From Thermosipho sp. (in: thermotogales) (GTDB taxonomy: Bacteria; Thermotogota; Thermotogae; Thermotogales; Fervidobacteriaceae), in the NCBI GenBank assembly GCA_017656335.1, contig JACDOA010000005.1, forward strand, positions 1 through 64,000: a DNA stretch of 64,000 bases, given 5' to 3'. Of this stretch, positions 20,527-30,170 are shown one piece after another. A program made the translations under genes and the position numbers. The first letter of the stretch is position 1, and each line of letters opens with the position of its first letter. A model generated the notes under the pieces. That model was not told where the DNA came from and searched no databases. It saw only the letters and a list, made by a program, of their open reading frames with translations.

Positions 20527-21678
20527 ATGGGACTCGCTAAAGTTATTGAACACTTAACAGACAAACCTCTTGGACCAACGCAAGAGAACTTATTAGTTAA
20601 CCGAACAAATGAAATAAAAAATTTAAATAATATTATAAAATACCATCCACTTGGTATTTTTGGAGTTTCTGGAGAAACCGGCATAGGAAAAACAACTGTT
20701 CTCAATTTCATTAAATGTGAAAATGTTTTTTCTAAACGTATCACATTAACATTTAGAGAATCTGCCGAAAGTATATTATACGATCTTCTTTACAACCTAT
20801 CTAAAAACCTGGAAAGTGACAAAGAGCTATCAAATCTTGCAAAAGAAACTAAGGAATGGGTAATTGAAGAAGTTTCCACGATAAAAGGCTTTTCCCTTGG
20901 TATAAGTCTATATGGTTCCGCAAATAAAAGTTCCCAAAAAAGTATAACGCCAAGATTCAACTTTTTTGCTGCAAAAGAAAAACTGGGAAAATTACTCAGA
21001 AAAATAGTGTCTGTAAAAGGAAAATTTGCTCTTATCATAGATGAATTAGATAAAGAATCCAAGGATGACACTCTTTTAATAGTTGATGCTTTGAAAAATG
21101 AATTATTATACGAAAATATAATTATAATAATGACTCTTCCTTATTCCATATACAGGGAATACAAACTTGATCGTTTAAGATTAAATGAATCTGGAAATCT
21201 GGAAAATATTTTCAAAGATATAATTTTTCTAGAAGAACTAACAAACAGCGATATAAAAGAATTGCTTTTAAGAAGAATTCATAAATTCTTGGATGTTATT
21301 CCTGTAGACTCTCTTGAACCAATAATAGAATTTTCCGATGGAAATCCAAGAGATGCTTTATGGATATTTTCCAAAATTATCTTTGACAACATAGACAAAA
21401 AAATTTTAAGAAAAGAAGATGCAATACTTAGCATAAAGAAAATAACCAAAGAATACCTCGGCGAATTAAACTTCACAACACTTCAAACAAAGGCTTTTGA
21501 ATTATTAAAAGATTTTTCTTCAGGAACTAAAGATGAATTACTAACTCTTCTACAACAAAACAACATAAAACGAACAACAGCATATTCTATATTAAACACA
21601 TTTATAGAGCGAAAAATACTTATCCCAAGAAAAGAAAATTTAACACTCTCAGGAAAATACAAATTTTTCAATCCATAA
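20527..21678 (+). CDS. AAA/ORC-Cdc6-like P-loop ATPase with C-terminal winged-helix-like region
   Basis: GIFGVSGETGIGKTTVLNFI Walker A, FALIIDELDKES Walker B. Confidence 0.75.
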   Translation: MGLAKVIEHLTDKPLGPTQENLLVNRTNEIKNLNNIIKYHPLGIFGVSGETGIGKTTVLNFIKCENVFSKRITLTFRESAESILYDLLYNLSKNLESDKELSNLAKETKEWVIEEVSTIKGFSLGISLYGSANKSSQKSITPRFNFFAAKEKLGKLLRKIVSVKGKFALIIDELDKESKDDTLLIVDALKNELLYENIIIIMTLPYSIYREYKLDRLRLNESGNLENIFKDIIFLEELTNSDIKELLLRRIHKFLDVIPVDSLEPIIEFSDGNPRDALWIFSKIIFDNIDKKILRKEDAILSIKKITKEYLGELNFTTLQTKAFELLKDFSSGTKDELLTLLQQNNIKRTTAYSILNTFIERKILIPRKENLTLSGKYKFFNP

Positions 21679-21683
21679 CACTT

Positions 21684-21840
21684 TTGTCGAAAGCTGTCAA
21701 GATTTGTCGAGCTTGTCGACGGTGTCGAGGTTATAACCATTATGTCATCTTGAACAAACGTAGAGAGTCTTTATCCATATTTTTTTATTTTTTCACCAAC
21801 CTTGCCAATCTCGCTAACTCTTGTTACCACTCGTTAATAA
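21684..21840. repeat. Phased repeat module copy 2 (downstream of ATPase gene)
   Basis: TTGTCGAAAGCTGTCAAGATTTGTCGAGCTTGTCGACGGTGTCGAGG (21684-21730) then TTTTTTATTTTTTCACCAACCTTGCCAATCTCGCTAACTCTTGTTACCACTCGTTAATAA (21781-21840). Confidence 0.8.
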
Positions 21841-21939
21841 TAATTTCAAATACTAAAACATTAATTTATCCAAATATCTTTTAAGTTTTTCTATTTTCAA
21901 GAAAAATTAATCAAATTGTTTAAGCTAAACAATAGTATA

Positions 21940-22320
21940 TTCTTACTAGCTTTTGGAAAATTAATAACCCCATCAGTAAAGCCATTTTTCGAAAAATATA
22001 CATAAAATCTTGTTTTTAAAATCAAATAAAGCACTTTTATCTATTAATTTTTCTACAACAGTCATATCAATCAGACCATTTTTCCATTTACATTCTCCAA
22101 AAATAATATTTTCCTTGTCATAGACAACCATATCTATTTCTGCTTCTTTTCTTTTTACAGAATTATTCCTCCACTATCTTCCTATTTTTTCGAAAACAAA
22201 AGGTAATCTCCCTTTTTTATCCACTTCTTTTAAATATTTAAAAGATGTATCTTTATCACTTGCTATTAGTACATTTTTATCTTTTCAATTTCCTTTATAA
22301 ATGGATATGAATATTCAAAT
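21940..22320 (-). pseudogene. Remnant of the C-terminal domain of a DUF234-like archaeal ATPase
   Basis: Reverse reading ...KEAEIDMVVYDKENIIFGECKWKNGLIDMTVVEKLIDKSALFDFKNKI..., matching the ends of the intact homologs at 7446 and 13648. Confidence 0.65.
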
Positions 22321-22339
22321 AAAAAACCTTACCCCCATT

Positions 22340-22560
22340 AAAGTCAAAAATTAGGGGTTGAGTTTTTCTATACACGATCTCCAAATTCTGGAAGCTTTTA
22401 AGTAAGTTTTTTCATACAGTTCAAGCTTGAATTTTTTATTGGGTAAAAGAAAAAAATCAAAATCCAGGGATAGTGTATGATTGTATTTTAAAAGGAGTGA
22501 TGTTCAATCAACAAGATAAAACTCATGGAAAATATCTAGTTCCAGTATCTTTTCTAAAAC
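22340..22560 (-). pseudogene. Degraded AbiEii-like nucleotidyltransferase toxin remnant
   Basis: Reverse reading REVLEKILELDIFHEFYLVD*TSLLLKYNHTLSLDFDFFLLPNKKFKLELYEKTY resembles FYLaGGTaLaLxxgHRxSxDFDFF with an internal stop. Confidence 0.5.
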
Positions 22561-22798
22561 TTCCCTTTGCTTCGAGATTAATCTGTTCATCAGAAACCTC
22601 CAGAATCAGCTGCCAATAGCTCTTATCCCTTCCATGAAATCTATGGGAATTTCTTAGAAAAATCCTCCTTAACTCACTCTTTCCACATATCTTTAAAAGT
22701 TCCTTTATATCTTCAATGTTTCCAAATATCATTTTCCTTATTATAGTTTCATTCCCTCTACAATTATCCCACACGAAATTCATATCAATCATCTCCAA
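22523..22798 (-). CDS. DUF6922-like small protein (possible antitoxin partner of the adjacent AbiEii remnant)
   Basis: DMNFVWDNCRGNETIIRKMIFGNIEDIKELLKICGKSELRRIFLRNSHRFHGRDKSYWQLILEV. Confidence 0.4.
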   Translation of the reverse strand: MEMIDMNFVWDNCRGNETIIRKMIFGNIEDIKELLKICGKSELRRIFLRNSHRFHGRDKSYWQLILEVSDEQINLEAKGSFRKDTGTRYFP

Positions 22799-22950
22799 TC
22801 AATATCATATAACAAATTCTAACATTTTTTCGATAATTTTCCTGACACTTTTTAAGTTCGTTCCTTATTACGCCAAAGACAAGTTTCATTGCCAACTTTA
22901 TTACTTACTCGTTTTTCTCAAATAAATTAAAAAAATTACAGGACAAAAGG

Positions 22951-23135
22951 TTTGTCACAGTTGTCACATTTTGTAGACAATCGTCACATAAGTCACAAAC
23001 AATATAATGCGGTTTATTCCTTTCGTTGGCATTCCGCAAAAAGCAAAGAAAATATCGCACAATCGAAACGAAGCGAAAGCAAAGCATCTTATTTTTCAGT
23101 AGCTTAGCCAACTTTGCTAGTTCTTGCTAAATAAC
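22951..23135. repeat. Phased repeat module copy 3 (divergent)
   Basis: TTTGTCACAGTTGTCACATTTTGTAGACAATCGTCACATAAGTCAC then ...TTTTTCAGTAGCTTAGCCAACTTTGCTAGTTCTTGCTAAATAAC; same architecture as copy 2. Confidence 0.6.
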
Positions 23136-23660
23136 ATCTTCCAAACTAACTAATTTTGCTCTATATAAAATATAACTGTAATACTTATCAAGCATCAGGA
23201 TAGTAACAATTGTTTTTGCAATATCAATAATGTCATATACTTGCAATGTTTACCTTTTAAACAAAGGGACACAAATTTTATCCACTTCCATAAGCCATTT
23301 AACTACAAGTTTCTCCATTCTCTTTCCTTCTTAAAATTTTCCGCACGTTGCCAGTTGCACGTATATAAATATATCCTACGTAGTATTCTGGTTTTGACAA
23401 TAACTTATGCCTATGTATAATAAACGTTGCACAAAAAACCTTAATGATAGGAGTTTTCCAAAATGATACAACGCTGCTGAAGTTAATTTTCACAACCTTG
23501 TTTGATATTTACAAAAAATGGTTGCTCGGAAAAGATATTTAATTACATGCTCTTAACCTATTTATGATTGATACAATGCTTTTTGCAACTCGTTGTTAAA
23601 CCAGAAAATTCAATATTCATCTTCATTTTTAAAGAGTTTATTTCAAATTTATTTAAAAAC

Positions 23661-23738
23661 CTTTTTGGTAATTTCCTTTAACCTTTTTTCCACCAGCTTT
23701 ATGAAAGACTCGTTGTATTTCCCTCAGAAACTTTCGTT
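23661..23738. repeat. Dispersed repeat, copy 1, flanking the Gabija-like cassette
   Basis: CTTTTTGGTAATTTCCTTTAACCTTTTTTCCACCAGC...CTCGTTGTATTTCCCTCAGAAACTTTCGTT aligns with 29882-29957. Confidence 0.6.
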
Positions 23739-23867
23739 TAAAATATGCTTTTTTCATCATCCAAGAAAAACAGGGAGAGAGTCTATAATAATTTTGAAAT
23801 CTTCAAATGCTTAATTTTTTAATTTTTCTAAAAGAACATCATAAAATTTTTCAATAATACTTTTGAA

Positions 23868-25757
23868 TTATAAATAGCTAAATTCAATCAAAAGTTCTAT
23901 CATTTTACAATTATTAATTTCGTCTTTGTATTTCTCAATTGTATCTTTATGTATAGCAATACAAAGTAACTTTTTTGGACGACTCATACCCACATATGTT
24001 ATTTTTAATGTTCTCTCCAATATTCTATTTCTATTACCTTTATCTCCTTTAAAATATTCCAAAATTCTTTCAATATCTGTTTTCCTATTATAATAGGTTT
24101 CTAAATACAACGTAGCAGTATGAGTTTCACCTTTTACTCCATGAACAGTATCAATAACTATTTTTACGCCATTCCTAGTATATTCATTTTTTTCATTTTT
24201 CCTTACAAATACTAGCTTTTCTATGTGCTCTTTAAGTATTTTTCTAAAACTCTCAACTTCTAAAACACTAAGTCGTTTAAAAAGTCCTTCATTGATAAAG
24301 TTATGAATTTCCTCAACTATATTTTCATTAGTGTTCACGTATTTTAAATACCAATTTATACAATTTCTTCTTAATTGAGTATAAAATTTATTATAATCTT
24401 CTTCCAGAAAATATATTACATTTTTCTTGCTAATATCATTAAAAACACTACTATTGTCTTTTAAAAAATCCATAATACTATTTATTATGGCATCAAATAT
24501 GTCTACAACTTTGTTACTTTTCATAAAAGCATACGTGCTTTTGTTAAATTCAGGGTAATATGACTTTATTGATAATTTTTTATCATCATTAGTACTTTTT
24601 CTCCAACCAATTGCTTTAAAAATTCCCTTTTCTTTTTCAAATTTATGCTCCTCTATTAAATCGACAAATTTATCAAGGACTTTATCAATGGTGTTATTAT
24701 CAAAAATAATAATGTGTGGCTTAAAAGAATCAACTTTATCATTTCCTTTTATTTCAATCCCATTTCTTGTTTTCAATTGATTTACAAAAAAAGCTATATT
24801 TTTACCAAATCTTTTACTCGATGATATATACATCGGCTTCTCTTTTACTTCCCAATCTATATCTATACTGTCATCTTCATCATTAAAAATAGCCTGATTT
24901 GGATCACCAAATTTTTGAACAATAATTTTTTTATCATCAAATATTTTATTCAGCACATCAATTTGATAGCTTCTCGTATCCTGCATCTCATCAATATAAA
25001 CATACTTGAATCTATTCATAAAATATTTCTTCAGCATTGGAAATTTATCTATATATGCGTTGGCAAAAGTATAAGCTAATTTGTATTTTAAAATTCCTTC
25101 TTCTTTTATTACCTTTTCCCACAAAAGTTCTTTTGCTTGTTTATATGCTGGTTTATCCTTATTTTTTAAAATAGTTTTTTTATTAAGCATAAACTCTATA
25201 TCATTATTTTCTTTTATTCTAATGTCTATTTCTTTCAAAGCATCTATTTTCTTTTGAAATGTTTTTTTGGTTTTATTTTCAAGAAACCACGATAGCTCCC
25301 TATATTTTTTTTGATCAAAATGATTTTTTATTGCTTTTTTATACATTATGTCATCTATAGCTCTTAAATTCTTTTTAAACATATGCTTATACATAGGTAT
25401 CGCTAAAAATTTATCCACAAACTTTTGAATAGTTCCAAAAAAATTGGGATAATCAAATAATATTTTACTTTTCTCTCCCAATTTATTTCTAATTTCATTG
25501 ATAGCAACATTTGTATGAGTCAATACACAAATACCTTTTCTATCAGGAAAAGGTATCTTATTTAATAGTATTATTAATTTTGCCAACAAAACTGTGGTTT
25601 TACCACTTCCGGGTGCAGCCACTATATCAACAGACCTATCAAAACATTTTATTATTTTCCTTTCTTCCTCTCCAAAATATCTATCACGTGGAAGCAGTAT
25701 TTTTTCAATATTATTTATTTCTTCATCACTAACAATAACAATTTTCCTATTAGTCAT
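23868..25757 (-). CDS. gajB: UvrD/REP-family helicase, GajB-like (Gabija)
   Basis: SVDIVAAPGSGKTTVLLAKLIILLNKI, VYIDEMQDTRSYQIDVL, FGDPNQAIFNDEDD, VHGVKGETHTATLYLETYY, ITYVGMSRPKKLLCIAI. Likely start MTNRKIV at 25757 after an AGGTGA SD. Confidence 0.8.
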   Translation of the reverse strand: MTNRKIVIVSDEEINNIEKILLPRDRYFGEEERKIIKCFDRSVDIVAAPGSGKTTVLLAKLIILLNKIPFPDRKGICVLTHTNVAINEIRNKLGEKSKILFDYPNFFGTIQKFVDKFLAIPMYKHMFKKNLRAIDDIMYKKAIKNHFDQKKYRELSWFLENKTKKTFQKKIDALKEIDIRIKENNDIEFMLNKKTILKNKDKPAYKQAKELLWEKVIKEEGILKYKLAYTFANAYIDKFPMLKKYFMNRFKYVYIDEMQDTRSYQIDVLNKIFDDKKIIVQKFGDPNQAIFNDEDDSIDIDWEVKEKPMYISSSKRFGKNIAFFVNQLKTRNGIEIKGNDKVDSFKPHIIIFDNNTIDKVLDKFVDLIEEHKFEKEKGIFKAIGWRKSTNDDKKLSIKSYYPEFNKSTYAFMKSNKVVDIFDAIINSIMDFLKDNSSVFNDISKKNVIYFLEEDYNKFYTQLRRNCINWYLKYVNTNENIVEEIHNFINEGLFKRLSVLEVESFRKILKEHIEKLVFVRKNEKNEYTRNGVKIVIDTVHGVKGETHTATLYLETYYNRKTDIERILEYFKGDKGNRNRILERTLKITYVGMSRPKKLLCIAIHKDTIEKYKDEINNCKMIELLIEFSYL

Positions 25758-25761
25758 ATAT

Positions 25762-27639
25762 TTATTCACCTTCAGTTTCTGTAACAAAATTTATAGCATC
25801 AACAATGTACTTTATATAAGGATCTTTTTTAATAATTTCCTCAACTTCATTTCTGTTTTTTAATAAATCTCTTGCAAGATATTGAGCTACAACTGCTTTT
25901 GAAGCTTGTGATTTTAAAAGAGGCTCATAAATCTTACAAGCAATTTTTTCATCGTCATATCCTTCTTTTTGCCATTTTTTGATTTCTTTTCTAGCTTCAT
26001 CTAAAAATTTTTCGAATTCTCCTTCAAAATTGTCGTTATTTTTTATATTTTTAGCAATTTTTATAGCTGCATATAATCTATCTCTTATTTCACTTAACCC
26101 CAAATCATATTCAAGCGTCCAATTATTTGTAAACGTTTTTGTTATTCCACTTTCATCATATTTCTCCTTCATTTTCTGTCTAGCTTCTTCTTTTTGTTTA
26201 TTTATATCTATTTCACTCCTATCTTCATTGTTTATTCCACTTCCTTTTAACTCATAATAACATTTAGGCTTTACATCAAGGTCTGTTATAATTGCAACCT
26301 TTACTCCTATGCCTCCCCCCTCTTTTCTTAAAAATATTTTTGAGTATCTTAAAAAAGCAAGATTACCAACGTTAACAATAGAAACTCCATATTTATCCAA
26401 AGGTTTATTTATTATCTCTGCAATAGTGGGGACTAAAAGATTTTCAGCAGCTCCTTCAACCATTATAACCCCCTTAGCAAAAAATAAATTTGCTTTTGTT
26501 GCATCAAGAAATCTTTCAAGAAATTCATAGTCTCCCTTTTCAAGTTTTGTATAATTATTTCCCATGGGATAACACTGATTATTGGAACATATGATCAATC
26601 TTTCAAGATTAACAACTGATGCCAAAGTTATACTATGTGTTGTTAAAATATACTGACTTTTTTCATTACTTTGCTGTTGCAAATACTTTATAAGTCTTAA
26701 TTGCGCTTGGGGATGCAAATGTGCTTCAATTTCCTCTATTAAAATAATCTTCGAAACATCACTTTTTTTGGAGAGTAATAATTCCATTGCTATATACAAT
26801 TGATTTAAAGAACCTAATCCTGTTTTATTTTCTTCAAGACTTAGTCCTAATTTCGACAATATAGAATATAAATCTCCTCCTGAGATATTTACCTTTGCTT
26901 TATAATTCTTATTTTTATAATCTATTCCCATAAAGCTTTCCAAAGTATTGTTGATAAATTCCGTAACTTCTTTTGCTCCTTTTTCTCCTTTTTTTATATC
27001 AAATTCTTCATTTTCTTCTAAAATCTCTGTTTCAAAGTATTCTTCTATGAGTCGATTAGTTTCGCCTATATATCTTTCCAAAACATGCTTTTTTTCGTCA
27101 TTCTTAAAAAACAAATCATAGCTCTTTAATATTTGATAAAACCTAGATCTATATCCAGGCGTCAATTCATTTTCTGCATCTCTTAATGGTTTAAGATATG
27201 TTGTTCTTAATAAATCTCTAGCTTCAAAACTAATATCAAGATACTCTTCACCAGCAGTAATTTTCGCTGTAATTTTATTATCTTTCATTTTTGCTATAAG
27301 TCTAACTTTTAATTGTGAAGTATTATTTTCATCAAAGGTAATCCATTCTAAAAATTTTCCACCTTCATCTTCTGTTAGGTCCTTAAAAATACATTCTATT
27401 TTTAACTCTTTTTTCTCTGAATATTTATAAAAATCCCTTTCATCTAACCATATTCTTTCATAACTTTGTGTTCCTAAAACCAATTTTATTGCATCAATTA
27501 TTGTAGTTTTACCACTATCATTCTCCCCAACAATCAGGTTTAGGCCTTTTTTAAAATCTATAGACACTTTTGGAGGTCCATCTAATTTAGCATAACCAAA
27601 CTTTCTAAAGTTCCATATGTTCAACTTTGCTAAATACAT
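25762..27639 (-). CDS. gajA: OLD-family ATPase-TOPRIM nuclease, GajA-like (Gabija)
   Basis: LNLIVGENDSGKTTIIDAIKLVLG, ILIEEIEAHLHPQAQLRLIKYLQ, TOPRIM GVIMVEGAAENLLVPTIAEII; start MYLAKLNIWNF at 27639 with AGGAG SD; directly precedes gajB. Confidence 0.85.
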   Translation of the reverse strand: MYLAKLNIWNFRKFGYAKLDGPPKVSIDFKKGLNLIVGENDSGKTTIIDAIKLVLGTQSYERIWLDERDFYKYSEKKELKIECIFKDLTEDEGGKFLEWITFDENNTSQLKVRLIAKMKDNKITAKITAGEEYLDISFEARDLLRTTYLKPLRDAENELTPGYRSRFYQILKSYDLFFKNDEKKHVLERYIGETNRLIEEYFETEILEENEEFDIKKGEKGAKEVTEFINNTLESFMGIDYKNKNYKAKVNISGGDLYSILSKLGLSLEENKTGLGSLNQLYIAMELLLSKKSDVSKIILIEEIEAHLHPQAQLRLIKYLQQQSNEKSQYILTTHSITLASVVNLERLIICSNNQCYPMGNNYTKLEKGDYEFLERFLDATKANLFFAKGVIMVEGAAENLLVPTIAEIINKPLDKYGVSIVNVGNLAFLRYSKIFLRKEGGGIGVKVAIITDLDVKPKCYYELKGSGINNEDRSEIDINKQKEEARQKMKEKYDESGITKTFTNNWTLEYDLGLSEIRDRLYAAIKIAKNIKNNDNFEGEFEKFLDEARKEIKKWQKEGYDDEKIACKIYEPLLKSQASKAVVAQYLARDLLKNRNEVEEIIKKDPYIKYIVDAINFVTETEGE

Positions 27640-27681
27640 AAAATCAGCTCCTTGCTTATCAAAAAGTTTTATCATATTTTT

Positions 27682-28089
27682 TTATTTTGCTGTTTTTTTG
27701 TACTTGATAGAAACTTTAATTTTAAATTGATTTAAACATTTTTTATAATATTTATTCCCCTTTGGAGAACCCTCGTATCCTTGACACAATTCTAACGTTT
27801 CCAACTCTGTTTGTCTGTTTTTGACCATGTCTCGTAATATTTTTCCTATTGAAAATCCCCCATTATAACAGAGAGGATTACTACAATCAATATATTCTCC
27901 AGGAAAATTTCGTTTTGTATAAGTACGTTTGCAATTTTGTTTATTAGTTCCCCAACATAATTCTTCAACATCTACTACTATATCTTCTATTTCTGGGAAT
28001 ACTTCTTCAAAACTTACTTTTTTACCAAATACATACTTACTTTCTCGGAAAACATCCGAAGCTTTTAATCTTTTTCTATGATTTGACAT
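27682..28089 (-). CDS. Small Cys-rich hypothetical protein in the Gabija-like operon
   Basis: MSNHRKRLKASDVFRESKYVFGKK...ELCWGTNKQNCKRT...EYIDCSNPLCYNGGFSIGKILRDMV...; start at 28089 with GGGGTGA SD; ends 42 bp before gajA start. Confidence 0.6.
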   Translation of the reverse strand: MSNHRKRLKASDVFRESKYVFGKKVSFEEVFPEIEDIVVDVEELCWGTNKQNCKRTYTKRNFPGEYIDCSNPLCYNGGFSIGKILRDMVKNRQTELETLELCQGYEGSPKGNKYYKKCLNQFKIKVSIKYKKTAK

Positions 28090-28351
28090 TTTTTCACCCC
28101 GAATCTTTAAAAGAGTATTTGTTGTTTTGAACATTCTAACCAAGGTTCTCAATTCTTATTATTGCAGAATTTTCTTTATGTCTCGAACGTTTATTCTTTT
28201 TAATATCTGACAGTACAAATTGTAGTTATTCAATATAATCGCTATTCATTTCTTTTGCCCACGAAAAAAATAATTAATTTGTTCCTCCATGCAAAACAAT
28301 TGATTTATTTATAATCTTTTGAATTTATAATACTTTCAATTTAATTTTTTT

Positions 28352-29776
28352 TTATTTTTCAAAACATATTTTAAAAAAGTGCTTTTCACACACTTTCTCT
28401 TCTTCTGCCGAAAATTTTTCACAATAATAATTGATAAATTCTTCAACTATTGCTCTATTTTTAATCAAGGTATCTTTTGGCAGGTTAGTAAAAATTGTTT
28501 CAAGATTGTATGCTGATTGACCAGATGCAAGTATTTGATTTATATTTACTTTCCCCACTCCCTTATTCTCTTTTATTCTTTCAAACAACAACTCTAATTC
28601 TTGTTTTTCTCTGACAAGATATAATAAAAGAGAAAGAACATTTTCTATGAATGAAGTGGCCCGAATAAAAGAAGGAAGTTTTGAAAGTTTGTCTATAGCA
28701 ACCCTTAAGAAAATTCTTTTAAGATTTTCTGGGAAATACTCAGAATTATAAATCTTGTATTTTTTAATTTCTTTGAGATTAATATAGTCAATATGATTTT
28801 CTATCATTTTCTCAATTTTTTCATTTGACTTCCCATTAATTGAATCAAATATAATCATTAAAAAAGAAATTATGTTTTTACGTTCTGGGGACAGTTCATC
28901 TATTATTTCATCTAACAGTGTCCTTTCTTCAAGGAATTGCCTTACTTTAATTTTTCCATCCACTAGATATTCTAATACTTTTGGTTCTTCCATAATTAAT
29001 GAAATTATTTTTTCAATTTTTTCATCGGATTCTAGACTATTTAAATATCTCTTAACTTTTTCATCTACAAAATATTCTGGTTTGTTTCGAAGCAAAACAA
29101 TTATTAGATTTCTTAATTTTTCCATGTTACTGTTCTCATTCAAAAACTTATTTACAGATTCAATTGTAAGATTCCTCAGAAAACTTTTCCCAGCTTTTTC
29201 TATATATTTCTTTAAAATAATTTTTTCAAAATCGTCGTAGACTTCCGGAAAATATTTACTAAATATATCCTCAAATACATACTCAATTGCCTTTTTATTC
29301 AAAATAGGAGGTTGAGACAATAGTATCTCTATAGCATTTCTAATACACATTCTTGCATCTTCAGCAGTAGGCACAAAGTACTTTTCTTTTATTATATACA
29401 TTGACATATGTGCAGACATATTTCTAAGTTCTTTAATAAAAGATAGTTTTTGAAGTTCCAAATTATCAATCATTTCAAATTTTTTGTAAATATAATTTTC
29501 TATTAAAGACCATTCACTAGCTATACTTCCATTCTTCAATTTTTCTTCTACATCTAACACTAGCTTCTTAGCTTCTTTGTCATCAAAATTTTCTGCTAAA
29601 TACTTAGCTTTTTTATAAGAATCATATAAGACTGTGTTCCATGTAAGAATTATAGCTGCTCTATACGCACCTATGTTATAACAATTTATTGCTTCTTTCA
29701 TAAGTTCTTGGATTTCTGTATCATAAATCGTAATCAATAATTCTTCTAAATCAACTAAATCTTTGTCATGTATCAT
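28352..29776 (-). CDS. Hypothetical protein with N-terminal HEPN-like domain
   Basis: 474 aa from MIHDKDLVDLEE (GAGGTGA SD); AINCYNIGAYRAAIILTWNTVLYDSYKKAK...KELRNMSAHMS (RNMSAH = Rx4H). Confidence 0.55.
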   Translation of the reverse strand: MIHDKDLVDLEELLITIYDTEIQELMKEAINCYNIGAYRAAIILTWNTVLYDSYKKAKYLAENFDDKEAKKLVLDVEEKLKNGSIASEWSLIENYIYKKFEMIDNLELQKLSFIKELRNMSAHMSMYIIKEKYFVPTAEDARMCIRNAIEILLSQPPILNKKAIEYVFEDIFSKYFPEVYDDFEKIILKKYIEKAGKSFLRNLTIESVNKFLNENSNMEKLRNLIIVLLRNKPEYFVDEKVKRYLNSLESDEKIEKIISLIMEEPKVLEYLVDGKIKVRQFLEERTLLDEIIDELSPERKNIISFLMIIFDSINGKSNEKIEKMIENHIDYINLKEIKKYKIYNSEYFPENLKRIFLRVAIDKLSKLPSFIRATSFIENVLSLLLYLVREKQELELLFERIKENKGVGKVNINQILASGQSAYNLETIFTNLPKDTLIKNRAIVEEFINYYCEKFSAEEEKVCEKHFFKICFEK

Positions 29777-29881
29777 AAAAATCACCTCTAGATAAAGAAA
29801 CACTGATTTAGTTTTTAATTCCTTCCCCATAAATTTTATAATTTATCCTCATGTTTCTTATAAAATCAGCAACATTTCAAC

Positions 29882-29957
29882 ATTTTTGATAATTTCTTTT
29901 AACCTTTTTCTAACGGATTTGTGAAAAATTCATTGTGCCCCAATAGAAACTTTCGTT
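29882..29957. repeat. Dispersed repeat, copy 2
   Basis: ATTTTTGATAATTTCTTTTAACCTTTTTCTAACGG...AATTCATTGTGCCCCAATAGAAACTTTCGTT aligns with 23661-23738. Confidence 0.6.
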
Positions 29958-29959
29958 AC

Positions 29960-30110
29960 GTTCAATTAGCTAAATATATAAAATCAGCTCCTTGTTTATC
30001 AAAAAGTTTTATTGTATTTTTTACTTCGGTGTTTTTTGTATTTGATAGAAACTTTAATTTTAAATTTGATCATTCTGACCAAGGCTCTTAATTCTTATAT
30101 ATTATTCATG
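29960..30110 (-). pseudogene. Decayed duplicate of the gajA 5' region and Cys-rich gene flanks (internal deletion)
   Basis: Closely similar to 27620-27735 joined to 28129-28161 (SD AGGAGCTGATTTTAT kept, ATG changed to ATA). Confidence 0.75.
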
Positions 30111-30170
30111 CTTTTTCCAAAATTGACTTAGGATTTGCTTTGTGCTAGTTATTATTAATTTAATATGTCA

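Noticed and set aside
20331-23135. Phased arrays considered as a CRISPR array
   Set aside because: Units are 9-10 bp with no spacers of regular unique length and no cas genes in the window.
23299-23493. 64-aa minus-strand ORF with peptide-like sequence
   Set aside because: No motif, poor SD, lies in a repeat- and remnant-rich intergenic region; not supported as a gene.
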